Assembly (NCBI GenBank): GCA_965277895.1
Contig: CBDIDR010000001.1
Span: 372,001-436,000, forward strand
Direction of reading: 5' to 3'
Length of the DNA: 64,000 nucleotides
Source: GCA-2862585 sp965277895
GTDB lineage: Bacteria > Bacteroidota > Bacteroidia > Flavobacteriales > UBA7312
The notes under the pieces were generated by a model. It saw nothing but the letters and a program-made list of their open reading frames with translations. It searched no databases and was not told the DNA's origin. The number at the start of each line of letters is the position of its first letter. Position 1 is the stretch's first letter. The position numbers and the translations under genes are program-made. This document shows, piece after piece, positions 56,833-64,000 of the stretch.

Positions 56833-57466
56833 TTTACTATTATTGATTTCAGACATAGAGCTTTTTGGAGCAGACCTTTTTGACCAAAAAGATTTTATTG
56901 AGCTACTTGCTCGTTCAATATTTAACTTTTTGATAGTGGGATATATTGTCCGCTATTTGTATTACCCAGCGACAAAGAATAAGGACTATTTATTTACATA
57001 CTTACTGATTAGTGTAACGGTCTTCTTTCTTTGCTTCTTGTTAGAAAATGTAAAGTTAGAATTAGGCTTTGCACTTGGGCTATTTGCCATCTTTGGGATT
57101 ATCAGATACCGTACAGATCCTATTCCTATTAAGGAAATGACCTATCTGTTTATCATCATAGGTATTTCCGTAATGAACGCACTAGTAAACAAAAAAATCA
57201 GCCATGCTGAGGTAGTATTTACCAATCTTATTTTCATTGCTTTAACCTATGGTCTTGAAAAAATTTGGCTGCTCAAACACGAATCTCGAAAGAATATAAC
57301 TTTTGAAAAAATTGAGCTAATTGTACCTGAAAAGCGACAAGAGTTGTTGGAAGATTTAAAGTTAAGAACAGGCTTAAATATTACTCGTGTAGAAGTAAAG
57401 AGTATTGACTTTCTTAGGGATACCGCTCAGTTGAGAATCTTCTTTTTTGATGATGAACAAAAGTAG
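56822..57466 (+). CDS. DUF4956 membrane protein
   Basis: 214 aa. Four to five hydrophobic helices in the first ~145 residues, with ELGFALGLFAIFGIIRYRTDPIPIKEMTYLF, the signature of DUF4956, then a soluble C-terminal part (ITFEKIELIVPEKRQELLEDL ... IDFLRDTAQLRIFFFD) of ferredoxin-like size. The ATG at 56822 overlaps the VTC stop by 11 bp. Because DUF4956 is so often coupled to VTC domains, it may anchor or export the polymer made by VTC; this is an inference. Confidence 0.85.
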   Translation: MMHSLLLLISDIELFGADLFDQKDFIELLARSIFNFLIVGYIVRYLYYPATKNKDYLFTYLLISVTVFFLCFLLENVKLELGFALGLFAIFGIIRYRTDPIPIKEMTYLFIIIGISVMNALVNKKISHAEVVFTNLIFIALTYGLEKIWLLKHESRKNITFEKIELIVPEKRQELLEDLKLRTGLNITRVEVKSIDFLRDTAQLRIFFFDDEQK

Positions 57467-58067
57467 TTTAATACTTCTTTTATTTCCCCCTTTTCTCTTG
57501 TTAGCCCAAGAGCAAGATTTTCAATTATGGACTAAGGTTGGACTTTCCCATTCGCTAAATAAAACCGTTAAACTTTCCTTTGACCAAGGGTACAGGCTAA
57601 GAGAAAATGCGGCATTATCCGATGCTCTTTTTTCGAATCTATCCATACGGTATAAAATCAACAAACCTTGGTCAGCTGCTGTCGGTTACCGTTATATCAA
57701 CGACTTTGATTATGCTATGCAAATGGAGGTTAAGCACCGCTTGTTTGCGGATTTAAACTACCGTAAAAAACACAAGCGTTGGGAGTTTAAAAACCGATTG
57801 AGGTACCAATTACAATCGGAAGTTTCTACTCTTAGAGATAAAGTTTCTGCTACTTACAATGTACGCAAAACACCCTTTGAGCCATTCTCTGCCTTTGAAG
57901 TATTTTACAGAGAGCAGTCGCTTAATAAGTGGCGTTATACCTTGGGAGCCTCTTACCCTCTTTCTAAAGATATAAACCTCTCATTATACTATAGGCTACA
58001 ACAAGCAATAAACGGTAATAGCCCACAATTATATATCTTAGGAGTTGGATTTGATTACGATTTTTAA
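57450..58067 (+). CDS. DUF2490-type outer-membrane protein
   Basis: About 205 aa; ATG at 57450 or 57453 gives a signal peptide NKSSLILLLFPPFLLLAQ. The body is made of short beta strands (DFQLWTKVGLSHSLN, LSFDQGYRLREN, WSAAVGYRYINDFDY, WEFKNRLRYQLQSE) and ends LGVGFDYDF with a terminal Phe: a small ~10-12-strand barrel of the DUF2490 kind. It overlaps the DUF4956 gene by 17 bp. It may give the CotH/VTC system an outer-membrane outlet (inference). Confidence 0.72.
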   Translation: MMNKSSLILLLFPPFLLLAQEQDFQLWTKVGLSHSLNKTVKLSFDQGYRLRENAALSDALFSNLSIRYKINKPWSAAVGYRYINDFDYAMQMEVKHRLFADLNYRKKHKRWEFKNRLRYQLQSEVSTLRDKVSATYNVRKTPFEPFSAFEVFYREQSLNKWRYTLGASYPLSKDINLSLYYRLQQAINGNSPQLYILGVGFDYDF

Positions 58068-58068
58068 G

Positions 58069-58725
58069 ATGAAAACCAAGCTCAACCTACAACATTTTAT
58101 TTTTCCAGCTTTATTCATTCTATTACTTGCTTTAATAGAGTACTTAGAATTTTATTGGGAGGTCCGTTTTGTAAAGTATGGTGTTCTGCCTAGAACTTTT
58201 GAAGGCTTAAAAGGCATTTTACTTTCACCACTGATACATAGTGATTGGAAGCACCTGACCAACAATGCCATACCACTTTTTGTGCTGATTTCTACCCTAG
58301 CGTATTTTTACAGAAGTATTGCCAATGAAGTCTTTCTATGGTCCTGGCTTATGAGTGGTATTTGGTTGTGGGCTATTGGTCGACCAAGCTTTCACATTGG
58401 AGCAAGTGGGTTAGTTTATGCACTAGCCTCATTTTTGTTTTTTAGTGGCTTCATACGAAAACACACTCGCTTAATGGCTATTTCAATGTTTGTTGTTTTC
58501 TTATATGGGGGTATGATTTGGGGCATCTTTCCTATGCAGGATCATATATCTTGGGAAGGACATTTGTCAGGTGGATTTGCAGGCCTAATATTGGCGTACT
58601 GGTTTAAAGAAAATGGACCGCCAAAACAAATCTACCAATATGAAATTGACGAACTGTTAGAAGAAGACGAAGAAGAGCAACAGCAACAGTACCATTACGA
58701 TTATAAGGAAAAAGAAAAGGACTGA
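58069..58725 (+). CDS. Rhomboid family intramembrane serine protease
   Basis: 218 aa from ATG 58069 (MKTKLNLQHF), 1 bp after the DUF2490 stop; an upstream frame from 58045 is ignored. Six hydrophobic segments. Seen: the SDWKHLTNN loop, the catalytic GASG (Ser113) and EGHLSGG with His165, a normal rhomboid Ser-His dyad. The C-terminal ~35 residues are very acidic and Gln-rich (LLEEDEEEQQQQ). It cleaves membrane proteins; the target is unknown. The last 25 bp overlap the convergent lectin-like gene. Confidence 0.9.
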   Translation: MKTKLNLQHFIFPALFILLLALIEYLEFYWEVRFVKYGVLPRTFEGLKGILLSPLIHSDWKHLTNNAIPLFVLISTLAYFYRSIANEVFLWSWLMSGIWLWAIGRPSFHIGASGLVYALASFLFFSGFIRKHTRLMAISMFVVFLYGGMIWGIFPMQDHISWEGHLSGGFAGLILAYWFKENGPPKQIYQYEIDELLEEDEEEQQQQYHYDYKEKEKD

Positions 58726-58964
58726 GTAAACTCAGCCCAAATGGCATCTTGTTCTTCTTGGCTGTCAATTATTGCTAATATACCGCCGAGTTGGTATGCA
58801 CAAGCTATGGCATCAGTCCAGCTTTTTGCATCTTTTACAATGGCGTAATTTTTATTGTTGTGTTGAAAGACGTAGAGTGCAGAAGTGTCTGTACACAATT
58901 CGGTTTGAGCAATTATAGAAAATGACAAAAGAAATAGGCTTAGCCCAAGTAATAATTTTTTCAT
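58701..58964 (-). CDS. Short secreted C-type-lectin-like protein (half domain)
   Basis: 87 aa, signal peptide MKKLLLGLSLFLLSFSIIAQ. Residues ~30-80 match the first half of a C-type lectin fold (YAIVKDAKSWTDAIACAYQLGGILAIIDSQEEQDAIW). The second half, which holds the sugar/calcium site, is missing; the frame stops after QSFSFSL inside the rhomboid 3' end. It has its own -7 box, so it may be expressed. Either a truncated remnant or a small functional variant. Confidence 0.6.
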   Translation of the reverse strand: MKKLLLGLSLFLLSFSIIAQTELCTDTSALYVFQHNNKNYAIVKDAKSWTDAIACAYQLGGILAIIDSQEEQDAIWAEFTQSFSFSL

Positions 58965-58988
58965 GATTTGTAGTTTTAAGAGTTACTA

Positions 58989-58996
58989 CAAATTTA
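58989..58996 (-). promoter_or_regulatory. -7 promoter box of the short lectin-like gene
   Basis: On the minus strand this reads TAAATTTG (TAnnTTTG), 24 bp before the ATG at 58964, in the 43-bp gap after the PAP2-like gene. Confidence 0.5.
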
Positions 58997-59007
58997 AGAA
59001 AGTTTTG

Positions 59008-59616
59008 CTAAAAGTAAAGCACACTAATCCACTCAACCAAAAACCCTAGTAAAAACCCGACGTATACCTGACGGAAATTATGCGAATGTGTTTTAAGACG
59101 AGCAAAGCCAATAAGACCAGCAAAAATGAGCAGTAGCATAATTAAGTTGGAATGATCAAACTGAAAGCGATGAGAAATACCAATTATAGCACCGATAAGA
59201 CCGCCGATACCCAGCATATGAATGCTTACCTTCCACCTCAAAGTAATGATTAATGACAGTCCAATAGCACTAATTGCACCCAACATTAACAATAAGAAGC
59301 TCTGAGGAATATATAATTTAGCAAGCAATTGAAAAGCCATGTAATACCAGACTAGCGTAAATACAAATGGCCATTTACGTTCTTCGGTTGTCTTCATATA
59401 AATACTGTCAATTACTCTCAATTGTTTGAGGATGATAGCGGTAAGTATGGGTAGTACAATAGTAAATAGTGAGAGAATTATAATCACTACATTTTTAGTG
59501 GAATCGCTTATCATCATATTGATGTAAGGATTGGTATACATCAGTAAACTAAAAGCATAGGAAGGCATAAATAATGGGTGTGCCAAAACAGAAATAAACT
59601 GGGCAAACTTCATCAT
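59008..59616 (-). CDS. PAP2-like integral membrane protein
   Basis: 202 aa, about six hydrophobic helices. The motifs of PAP2 phosphatases are only partly visible: LRWKVSIHMLGIGG could hold the middle Ser-His, and GFARLKTHSHNFRQVYVGFLLGF resembles the last 'R...H...QV..G' block. The first KxxxxxxRP block is replaced by KTTEERKWPF. It may be a lipid phosphatase relative that acts on undecaprenyl or phosphatidyl phosphates, or an inactive homologue. Overlaps rpoN by 4 bp. Confidence 0.6.
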   Translation of the reverse strand: MMKFAQFISVLAHPLFMPSYAFSLLMYTNPYINMMISDSTKNVVIIILSLFTIVLPILTAIILKQLRVIDSIYMKTTEERKWPFVFTLVWYYMAFQLLAKLYIPQSFLLLMLGAISAIGLSLIITLRWKVSIHMLGIGGLIGAIIGISHRFQFDHSNLIMLLLIFAGLIGFARLKTHSHNFRQVYVGFLLGFLVEWISVLYF

Positions 59617-60974
59617 AGCGTTCGTCTTAGCCGAGCAACTGGAAAATCGAGTTGCTCACGGTATTTAGCAACGGTTCTTCGGGCTATATGATAGCCTTTC
59701 TCGCCAAGTTTTTCTGAAAGCTCCTCGTCAGAATAAGGCTTCTTTTTGTCCTCACTTTCAACGATTTCTTTTAAATGACTTTTTACCACCTTATTTGATA
59801 TGGTAGTGCCATCATCTTTACTGTAGGCGTCTGAGAAAAAATCCTTTAGTAAAAACGTTCCGTAGGGCGTTTCTATGTATTTACTGTTTGTTACTCTAGA
59901 AATGGTAGAAATGTCTAAATCAATTTTTTCTGCAATGTCCATTAATTTCATTGGTTTGAGTGTACGCTCATCACCAGTTTTGAAGTAGTCCATTTGTAGT
60001 TTAACGATGCAGTTCATAGTATTCAGCAGCGTTTGTTCGCGTTGAATGAGAGCATTTGCAAACCAATTAGCACCCTCGATTTTATCCTTTAAAAATGAAA
60101 TAGCCTCTTTATCCCCTTTAGTATCTTCAAGGTTTTTCAGCATGTTTTTATAGTACTCACTACTCTTGAGTCGCTTTACTTTACTGTTGTTGAGGACTAC
60201 CTTTAGTTCATCGTTTTGTATTTCCAAACTAAAGTCTGGAGTGATATAATTATTCCCTTCTACTTGATTTGAGAAGCTTGCACCAGGCTTAGGATTAAGA
60301 GCTTCAATTTCTTTATAAGCCCCCTTTAGTTCATCTTCGCTGAGTTTCAATTCCCGCATTAGCTTTTCGTAATTTTTATTGCTAAAAGCAGAATAGTGTT
60401 TAGAAAGAAGCTGAATGGCGTTTGTAATGGAGAGGCTAGGCTCTTTATTTTCTAACTGAATGAGTAAGCACTCTTGCAAGTCCCTAGCCCCTACACCAAT
60501 AGGCTCTAAGGTTTGTATGTTTTTTAAAATGGGGATGAGGTCATATTCACTGACTTCCAAATTCATTTTGAACAGTAAATCATCGGTAATAGACAGTAGA
60601 GAACGGCTTAAAAATCCATTGTCATCCAAACAGCCCACTATAAATTCTGAGATAGAATATTCTAAATTATTGAGGTTAAGCATGGGAAGTTGCTCTAGTA
60701 AAAATTCTTGAAGACTTAATTCCCTTTGATGCGTAAACTCTCTGTTCGTTTCTTCTTTATTAGAGTTTCTAGAACTGTTTTTTTCCCAATTTTGTTCGCC
60801 ACTTTCGGAGCTTTTATCTCCCTCTGATTGTTCTTCTAAAGCGGGGTTACTTTCTAATTCTTCTTCAATACGCTTTTCCAAAGACAGTAAAGGAATTTGC
60901 AACAAACCAAGAAATTGTATTTGTTGATGACTGAGTTTGAGCCCTATTTCCTGTTTTAGTCTTTGTTTTTGCAT
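59613..60974 (-). CDS. rpoN: RNA polymerase sigma-54 factor
   Basis: 453 aa. Seen: the N-terminal Gln/Leu-rich activator region (KLSHQQIQFLGLLQIP, EEELESNPALEE), a Glu/Ser/Asn-rich linker (~55-85), the core-binding region (LDDNGFLSRS, PIGVGARDLQECLLIQL), an HTH (STISRVTNSKYIETPYG) and the RpoN box ARRTVAKYREQL near the end. It directs transcription from -24/-12 promoters with AAA+ activators. It follows asnS by 3 bp and overlaps the PAP2-like gene, so all three are one operon. Confidence 0.95.
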   Translation of the reverse strand: MQKQRLKQEIGLKLSHQQIQFLGLLQIPLLSLEKRIEEELESNPALEEQSEGDKSSESGEQNWEKNSSRNSNKEETNREFTHQRELSLQEFLLEQLPMLNLNNLEYSISEFIVGCLDDNGFLSRSLLSITDDLLFKMNLEVSEYDLIPILKNIQTLEPIGVGARDLQECLLIQLENKEPSLSITNAIQLLSKHYSAFSNKNYEKLMRELKLSEDELKGAYKEIEALNPKPGASFSNQVEGNNYITPDFSLEIQNDELKVVLNNSKVKRLKSSEYYKNMLKNLEDTKGDKEAISFLKDKIEGANWFANALIQREQTLLNTMNCIVKLQMDYFKTGDERTLKPMKLMDIAEKIDLDISTISRVTNSKYIETPYGTFLLKDFFSDAYSKDDGTTISNKVVKSHLKEIVESEDKKKPYSDEELSEKLGEKGYHIARRTVAKYREQLDFPVARLRRTL

Positions 60975-60977
60975 TAA

Positions 60978-62423
60978 TTAAAATTCCGCATTTTGAGGAT
61001 ATCGTGGGAAAGGAATAACATCTCTAACATTTTTCATGCCAGTTACAAACATTATTAACCTCTCGAAACCTAAGCCAAACCCACTGTGTGGGCAAGTTCC
61101 AAACTGTCGTGTTTCAAGATACCACCACAATTCTTCTTGGTCAACATCCATTTCTTCCATTCTGCTTTTGAGAATATCCATACGCTCTTCTCTTTGAGAA
61201 CCGCCAACAATTTCACCTATTCCAGGAAAAAGGATATCCATAGCACGAACGGTTTCACCATCTTCATTCATACGCATGTAAAAGGCTTTTATGTTCTTGG
61301 GGTAGTCAGTAAGAATGACTGGTTTTTTGAATTTTTTCTCTACCAAATAGCGTTCGTGTTCTGACTGAAGGTCAGCACCAAAGCCCTCGATGAGGTATTG
61401 AAATTTCTTTTTCTTGTTAGGCTTAGAGTTTCTCAAGATGTTAATAGCCTCTGTATAGGTTAGCCTTTCAAACTCATTTTCCGCAACGAAGTTGAGGCGT
61501 TCGATAAGACTCATTTCTGATTTTTGCTCTTTAGGCAGATTTTTTTCTTCATCAGTTAAACGTTTGTCAAGGAAAGCGATATCATCCTTGCAGTGCTCCA
61601 AAACGTACTTAATGCAATACTTTAGAAAATCTTCAGCCAAATCCATATTGTCGTTTAGGTCATTGAAAGCCACTTCAGGCTCAATCATCCAAAACTCAGA
61701 TAGATGTCTGGAAGTATTGGAGTTTTCAGCTCTGAATGTAGGACCAAAAGTATAGACTTGCCCCAAAGCCAATGCTCCCAACTCAGCTTCTAGCTGCCCA
61801 GAAACGGTTAGGTTTGTTTTTTTACCAAAGAAGTCTTGCGTTTCATCCACATTACCGTCTTCATCTTTAGGTAAATTGTTCCAGTCTAAACTACTGACTT
61901 GAAACATTTCCCCAGCACCCTCAGCATCGGCACCTGTTATTATGGGCGTATGAAGATTAACAAAGCCTTTGTCATTGAAAAACTTATGAATGGCAAACGA
62001 TAAAGCATGTCTTACTCTAAAGACTGCACTAAATGTATTTGTACGGAAACGCAAGTGAGCTTTTTCTCTAAGAAACTCCAGGCTATGCTTTTTAGGCTGA
62101 AGAGGGTAGATGTCAGCGTCAGCCTCACCAAGCACCTCAATTTCTTGAGCCGTAATTTCTACCTTTTGACCACTTCCTTGCGATTCGACCAAAGTACCCA
62201 CAATACGCAGGCAAGCACCCGTTGTAATTTGTTTGATTAGCTCCTCGTCGAAAGATTCACTTTCAGCAACAGCTTGAATATTATTTATTGTAGAACCATC
62301 ATTTATAGCAATAAAGGATACGTTTTTACTTCCTCGTTTAGTTCTCACCCAGCCTTTTACACAAACTGTTTCGTTAAGGCCTTCACCTTGCAATAGCGTC
62401 TTTACTTTGGTATGTTTCATCAT
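60978..62423 (-). CDS. asnS: Asparaginyl-tRNA synthetase
   Basis: 481 aa, class II aminoacyl-tRNA synthetase. Seen: an N-terminal OB-fold for the anticodon (VKGWVRTKRGSKNVSFIAIND), motif 2 TFRAENSNTSRHLSEFWMIEPE region (class II, 'SRHL'), and motif 3 GLGFERLIMFVTG. The C-terminal end FPRYPQNAEF is typical of AsnS; GEIVGGSQREER separates it from AspRS. It charges tRNA-Asn in the cytoplasm. Start at the first of two ATGs (62423/62420), only ~8 bp after the probable transcript start. Confidence 0.96.
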   Translation of the reverse strand: MMKHTKVKTLLQGEGLNETVCVKGWVRTKRGSKNVSFIAINDGSTINNIQAVAESESFDEELIKQITTGACLRIVGTLVESQGSGQKVEITAQEIEVLGEADADIYPLQPKKHSLEFLREKAHLRFRTNTFSAVFRVRHALSFAIHKFFNDKGFVNLHTPIITGADAEGAGEMFQVSSLDWNNLPKDEDGNVDETQDFFGKKTNLTVSGQLEAELGALALGQVYTFGPTFRAENSNTSRHLSEFWMIEPEVAFNDLNDNMDLAEDFLKYCIKYVLEHCKDDIAFLDKRLTDEEKNLPKEQKSEMSLIERLNFVAENEFERLTYTEAINILRNSKPNKKKKFQYLIEGFGADLQSEHERYLVEKKFKKPVILTDYPKNIKAFYMRMNEDGETVRAMDILFPGIGEIVGGSQREERMDILKSRMEEMDVDQEELWWYLETRQFGTCPHSGFGLGFERLIMFVTGMKNVRDVIPFPRYPQNAEF

Positions 62424-62437
62424 ATATATTCTTGCAA

Positions 62438-62445
62438 CAAAGATA
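62438..62445 (-). promoter_or_regulatory. -7 promoter box of asnS-rpoN
   Basis: On the minus strand this reads TATCTTTG (TAnnTTTG), 14 bp before the ATG at 62423, so the leader would be very short. Confidence 0.55.
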
Positions 62446-62484
62446 TTAAATCCTGAAACTTTCAGAGCATTTTAATCAGACAAT

Positions 62485-62529
62485 TAAACTTTGGAAACAA
62501 AAAAATATTAAAAACGTTTCCAAAGTTTA
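62485..62529. promoter_or_regulatory. 14-bp perfect inverted repeat, probable TetR operator
   Basis: Arms TAAACTTTGGAAAC (62485-62498) and GTTTCCAAAGTTTA (62516-62529) are perfect complements, separated by 17 bp of almost pure A/T. The right arm ends 8 bp before the -7 box of the TetR gene and covers its -33 zone, as expected for autorepression. As an RNA hairpin it lacks a following T run, so a terminator is unlikely. Confidence 0.65.
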
Positions 62530-62537
62530 TTTATGTG

Positions 62538-62545
62538 TATATTTG
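62538..62545 (+). promoter_or_regulatory. -7 promoter box of the TetR-TolC unit
   Basis: TATATTTG fits TAnnTTTG. It ends 10 bp before the ATG at 62556, implying a nearly leaderless transcript. It also argues against the longer GTG start at 62535. Confidence 0.6.
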
Positions 62546-62555
62546 CACCCCGAAA

Positions 62556-63161
62556 ATGGACGTTAAAGAAAACATAATACACCAATCGCTGATACTTTTT
62601 CTAAAAAAAGGAGTGAAGCAAGTTAATATGGATGAAGTAGCATCAAACTTGGGTATTTCCAAGAAGACACTATATATCCATTTTGACAATAAGCAAGATT
62701 TGGTACACCATTGCTTTCAGAGGCATAACCAGATGTTTGAAGAAATGATAAATAATTCTTTCTCAGAGTCTCACAATGCCATCGATGAACTTTTTGCTAT
62801 TGATGAAAGTGTTTCTTTAATGATGAAAAAAACAAACCCTTATTTATTAGGCGAGCTCAAAAGGTATTACCCAAACACTTGGAATTTGCTCGAGGAGCTA
62901 AAGCAAAAAGTGTTGTTTAATATTATGAAGAACAACCTCACTAGCGGTATTCAGCAAGAATTATACAGAAGCGAATTGGACGTGGATATTATTACCAAGT
63001 TTGTGATTAGTAGAACAGATACACTAGTTAATGATGAAATTTTTCCGCTGACCGTATACAATTTTAAAGACTTATTAAAAGAAAACAGAATATATCACAT
63101 TAGGGGAATAGCAACTCCAAAAGGAATCAAATATTTAGAAAAGAAAATCAATGAACTATAA
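62556..63161 (+). CDS. TetR/AcrR family transcriptional regulator
   Basis: 201 aa from ATG 62556 (MDVKENIIHQSLILFLKKG). Residues ~5-50 form the TetR HTH (VNMDEVASNLGISKKTLYIHF, FDNKQDLVHHCF). The C-terminal part is all-helical and holds a long ligand domain without a family signature. It overlaps the TolC-family gene by 11 bp, and its promoter holds a perfect inverted repeat. It probably represses itself and the downstream efflux operon until a ligand binds. Confidence 0.9.
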   Translation: MDVKENIIHQSLILFLKKGVKQVNMDEVASNLGISKKTLYIHFDNKQDLVHHCFQRHNQMFEEMINNSFSESHNAIDELFAIDESVSLMMKKTNPYLLGELKRYYPNTWNLLEELKQKVLFNIMKNNLTSGIQQELYRSELDVDIITKFVISRTDTLVNDEIFPLTVYNFKDLLKENRIYHIRGIATPKGIKYLEKKINEL

Positions 63162-64000
63162 GCTATTAATACTTGCATTTTTAGTTGCAATTACGACCAA
63201 GGCTCAGCAACGGCTTTCTGTAGAAGATGCTAAGCAGTTAGGTTTGACGAATAATACAGAGGTGAAAAACGCTCGATTAGACGTTAAGTTAGCAAAGAAA
63301 AAAGTGATGGAAACAGTGGCAATTGGCTTGCCAAAAATTAATGGAGAAGTCAATATGCAACAGTTTTTGGAAATACCAACGACGGTTGTTCCAGCTAATA
63401 TGTTTGTGCCAACAGCTTCAGCCGATGAATTTACTGAGCTGCAATTTGGAACGGAATACAATTCTACTTCAACACTTTCAGCCTCACAGCTTGTCTTCGA
63501 TGGCTCTTATATAGTGGGACTAAAAGCATCTTCTATTTATAAGAGTTTATCCATTCAATCTTTGGAGCTTACAGAACAACAAATTCAAGATAGCATTGCG
63601 GCAGCTTACTATAATGTTTTGGTAGCTGAAGAACGCAAAGCCTTTCTGAAACTGATTGCAGATATTCATCAAGATATTTTGGATGAGGTAAGCACTATGT
63701 ACGAGCTAGGATTAGTAGAAGACCTTGACGTTGATAGGATGGCACTTACCTTATCAAATATGAAAATTCAATCGGAAAATATGGACCGCATGACTGATGT
63801 GGCATATTTATACCTAAAATTAATTTTAGGGTTACCACTCGATGAGGAAATTATTTTAACCGACAGTCTAAATAATTTATTGTCTGATAATCAGATTATT
63901 CAATTGAAAGAACCTTCGATTGAAAATAGAAAAGAATACCAATTAGCACAGACCCAAACGCAATTGATGAAGCTTGACTTAAGACGCTTTCAGTCCCAGT
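63151..64000 (+). CDS. TolC family outer-membrane efflux protein (3' end outside window)
   Basis: At least 283 aa, open to the window edge. Signal peptide MNYKLLILAFLVAITTKAQ. Seen: LSVEDAKQLGLTNNTEVKNARLDVKLAKKKV, the usual TolC opening helix; GLPKINGEVNMQQFLEIPT; SASQLVFDGSYIVGLKAS (a strand plus helix turn); and DVDRMALTLSNMKIQSEN in a later helix. This fits the periplasmic tunnel/outer-membrane component of tripartite RND or ABC efflux pumps. It overlaps the TetR gene, so the pump probably continues downstream with membrane-fusion and pump genes (inference). Confidence 0.9.
   Translation, partial: MNYKLLILAFLVAITTKAQQRLSVEDAKQLGLTNNTEVKNARLDVKLAKKKVMETVAIGLPKINGEVNMQQFLEIPTTVVPANMFVPTASADEFTELQFGTEYNSTSTLSASQLVFDGSYIVGLKASSIYKSLSIQSLELTEQQIQDSIAAAYYNVLVAEERKAFLKLIADIHQDILDEVSTMYELGLVEDLDVDRMALTLSNMKIQSENMDRMTDVAYLYLKLILGLPLDEEIILTDSLNNLLSDNQIIQLKEPSIENRKEYQLAQTQTQLMKLDLRRFQSQ

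Noticed and set aside
62485..62529. Inverted repeat as a terminator between asnS and TetR genes.
   Set aside because: Genes are divergent here, and no T run follows either arm.
62535..62555. GTG start giving seven extra residues on the TetR protein.
   Set aside because: It overlaps the -7 box TATATTTG, so it would not be on the transcript; ATG 62556 is preferred.

Overview
The window reads as a chromosome segment of a marine-type Bacteroidota, most likely Flavobacteriia. The evidence is low GC, repeated TAnnTTTG -7 promoter boxes, many secreted proteins with type IX secretion (T9SS) C-terminal sorting domains (type A 'YPNP' tails and type B CHU_C tails), SprB-like and 'GCTD...DDGSC' repeats, and families typical of that phylum (DUF1501, CotH/VTC/DUF4956, DUF2490, FucP-type sugar MFS). 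No ribosomal RNA, CRISPR array, transposase or phage gene was found.

Layout. 1-3.9 kb: the end of a DUF1501 T9SS protein, a class C beta-lactamase-like serine hydrolase, a small lipoprotein and a PHB-depolymerase-type esterase. 4.0-15.2 kb: one giant repeat-built surface protein (about 3,740 aa if intact). Its reading frame is broken only inside a tandem array of 600-bp units; the indels net to -9 nt, so the frame recovers, which points to assembly or consensus error. 15.2-24.4 kb: a type B T9SS/SprB protein and a 2,164-aa lamin-tail/Kazal/fibronectin protein. 24.5-45.9 kb: a beta-1,3-glucan (laminarin-like) utilisation locus made of two convergent operons. The plus operon has two outer-membrane barrel candidates, two lipoproteins, a GH16 lipoprotein and a clan GH-A hydrolase. 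The minus operon has an L-type lectin protein, a glycan-binding candidate, a FucP-like MFS transporter, a GH3 beta-glucosidase, a modular GH16, an MBOAT acyltransferase and an SGNH partner. There is no SusC/SusD pair. 46.0-50.7 kb: a cupredoxin-headed multi-domain T9SS protein.

50.8-53.3 kb: amt, with an odd tRNA-like element 10 nt after its stop, a small hypothetical gene and an Lrp/AsnC regulator. 53.3-58.7 kb: a tightly packed operon CotH - lipoprotein - VTC polyphosphate polymerase domain - DUF4956 - DUF2490 - rhomboid. 58.7-62.4 kb: a short C-type-lectin-like gene, then asnS-rpoN-PAP2-like membrane protein (minus strand). 62.5-64 kb: a TetR regulator behind a 14-bp inverted repeat, with an overlapping TolC-family gene running off the window.

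How it fits together. The GH16 and GH-A enzymes and the lectin/E-set proteins would bind and cut glucan at the surface, the barrels would move oligomers across the outer membrane, lipid-anchored GH3 would release glucose, and the MFS protein would import it. The genes at both ends of the locus (17.9-24.4 and 46.0-50.7 kb) share about 1.3 kb of almost identical DNA in direct orientation, and the modular GH16 carries about 0.94 kb of the same DNA inverted. The locus is therefore placed so that homologous recombination could excise or invert it.
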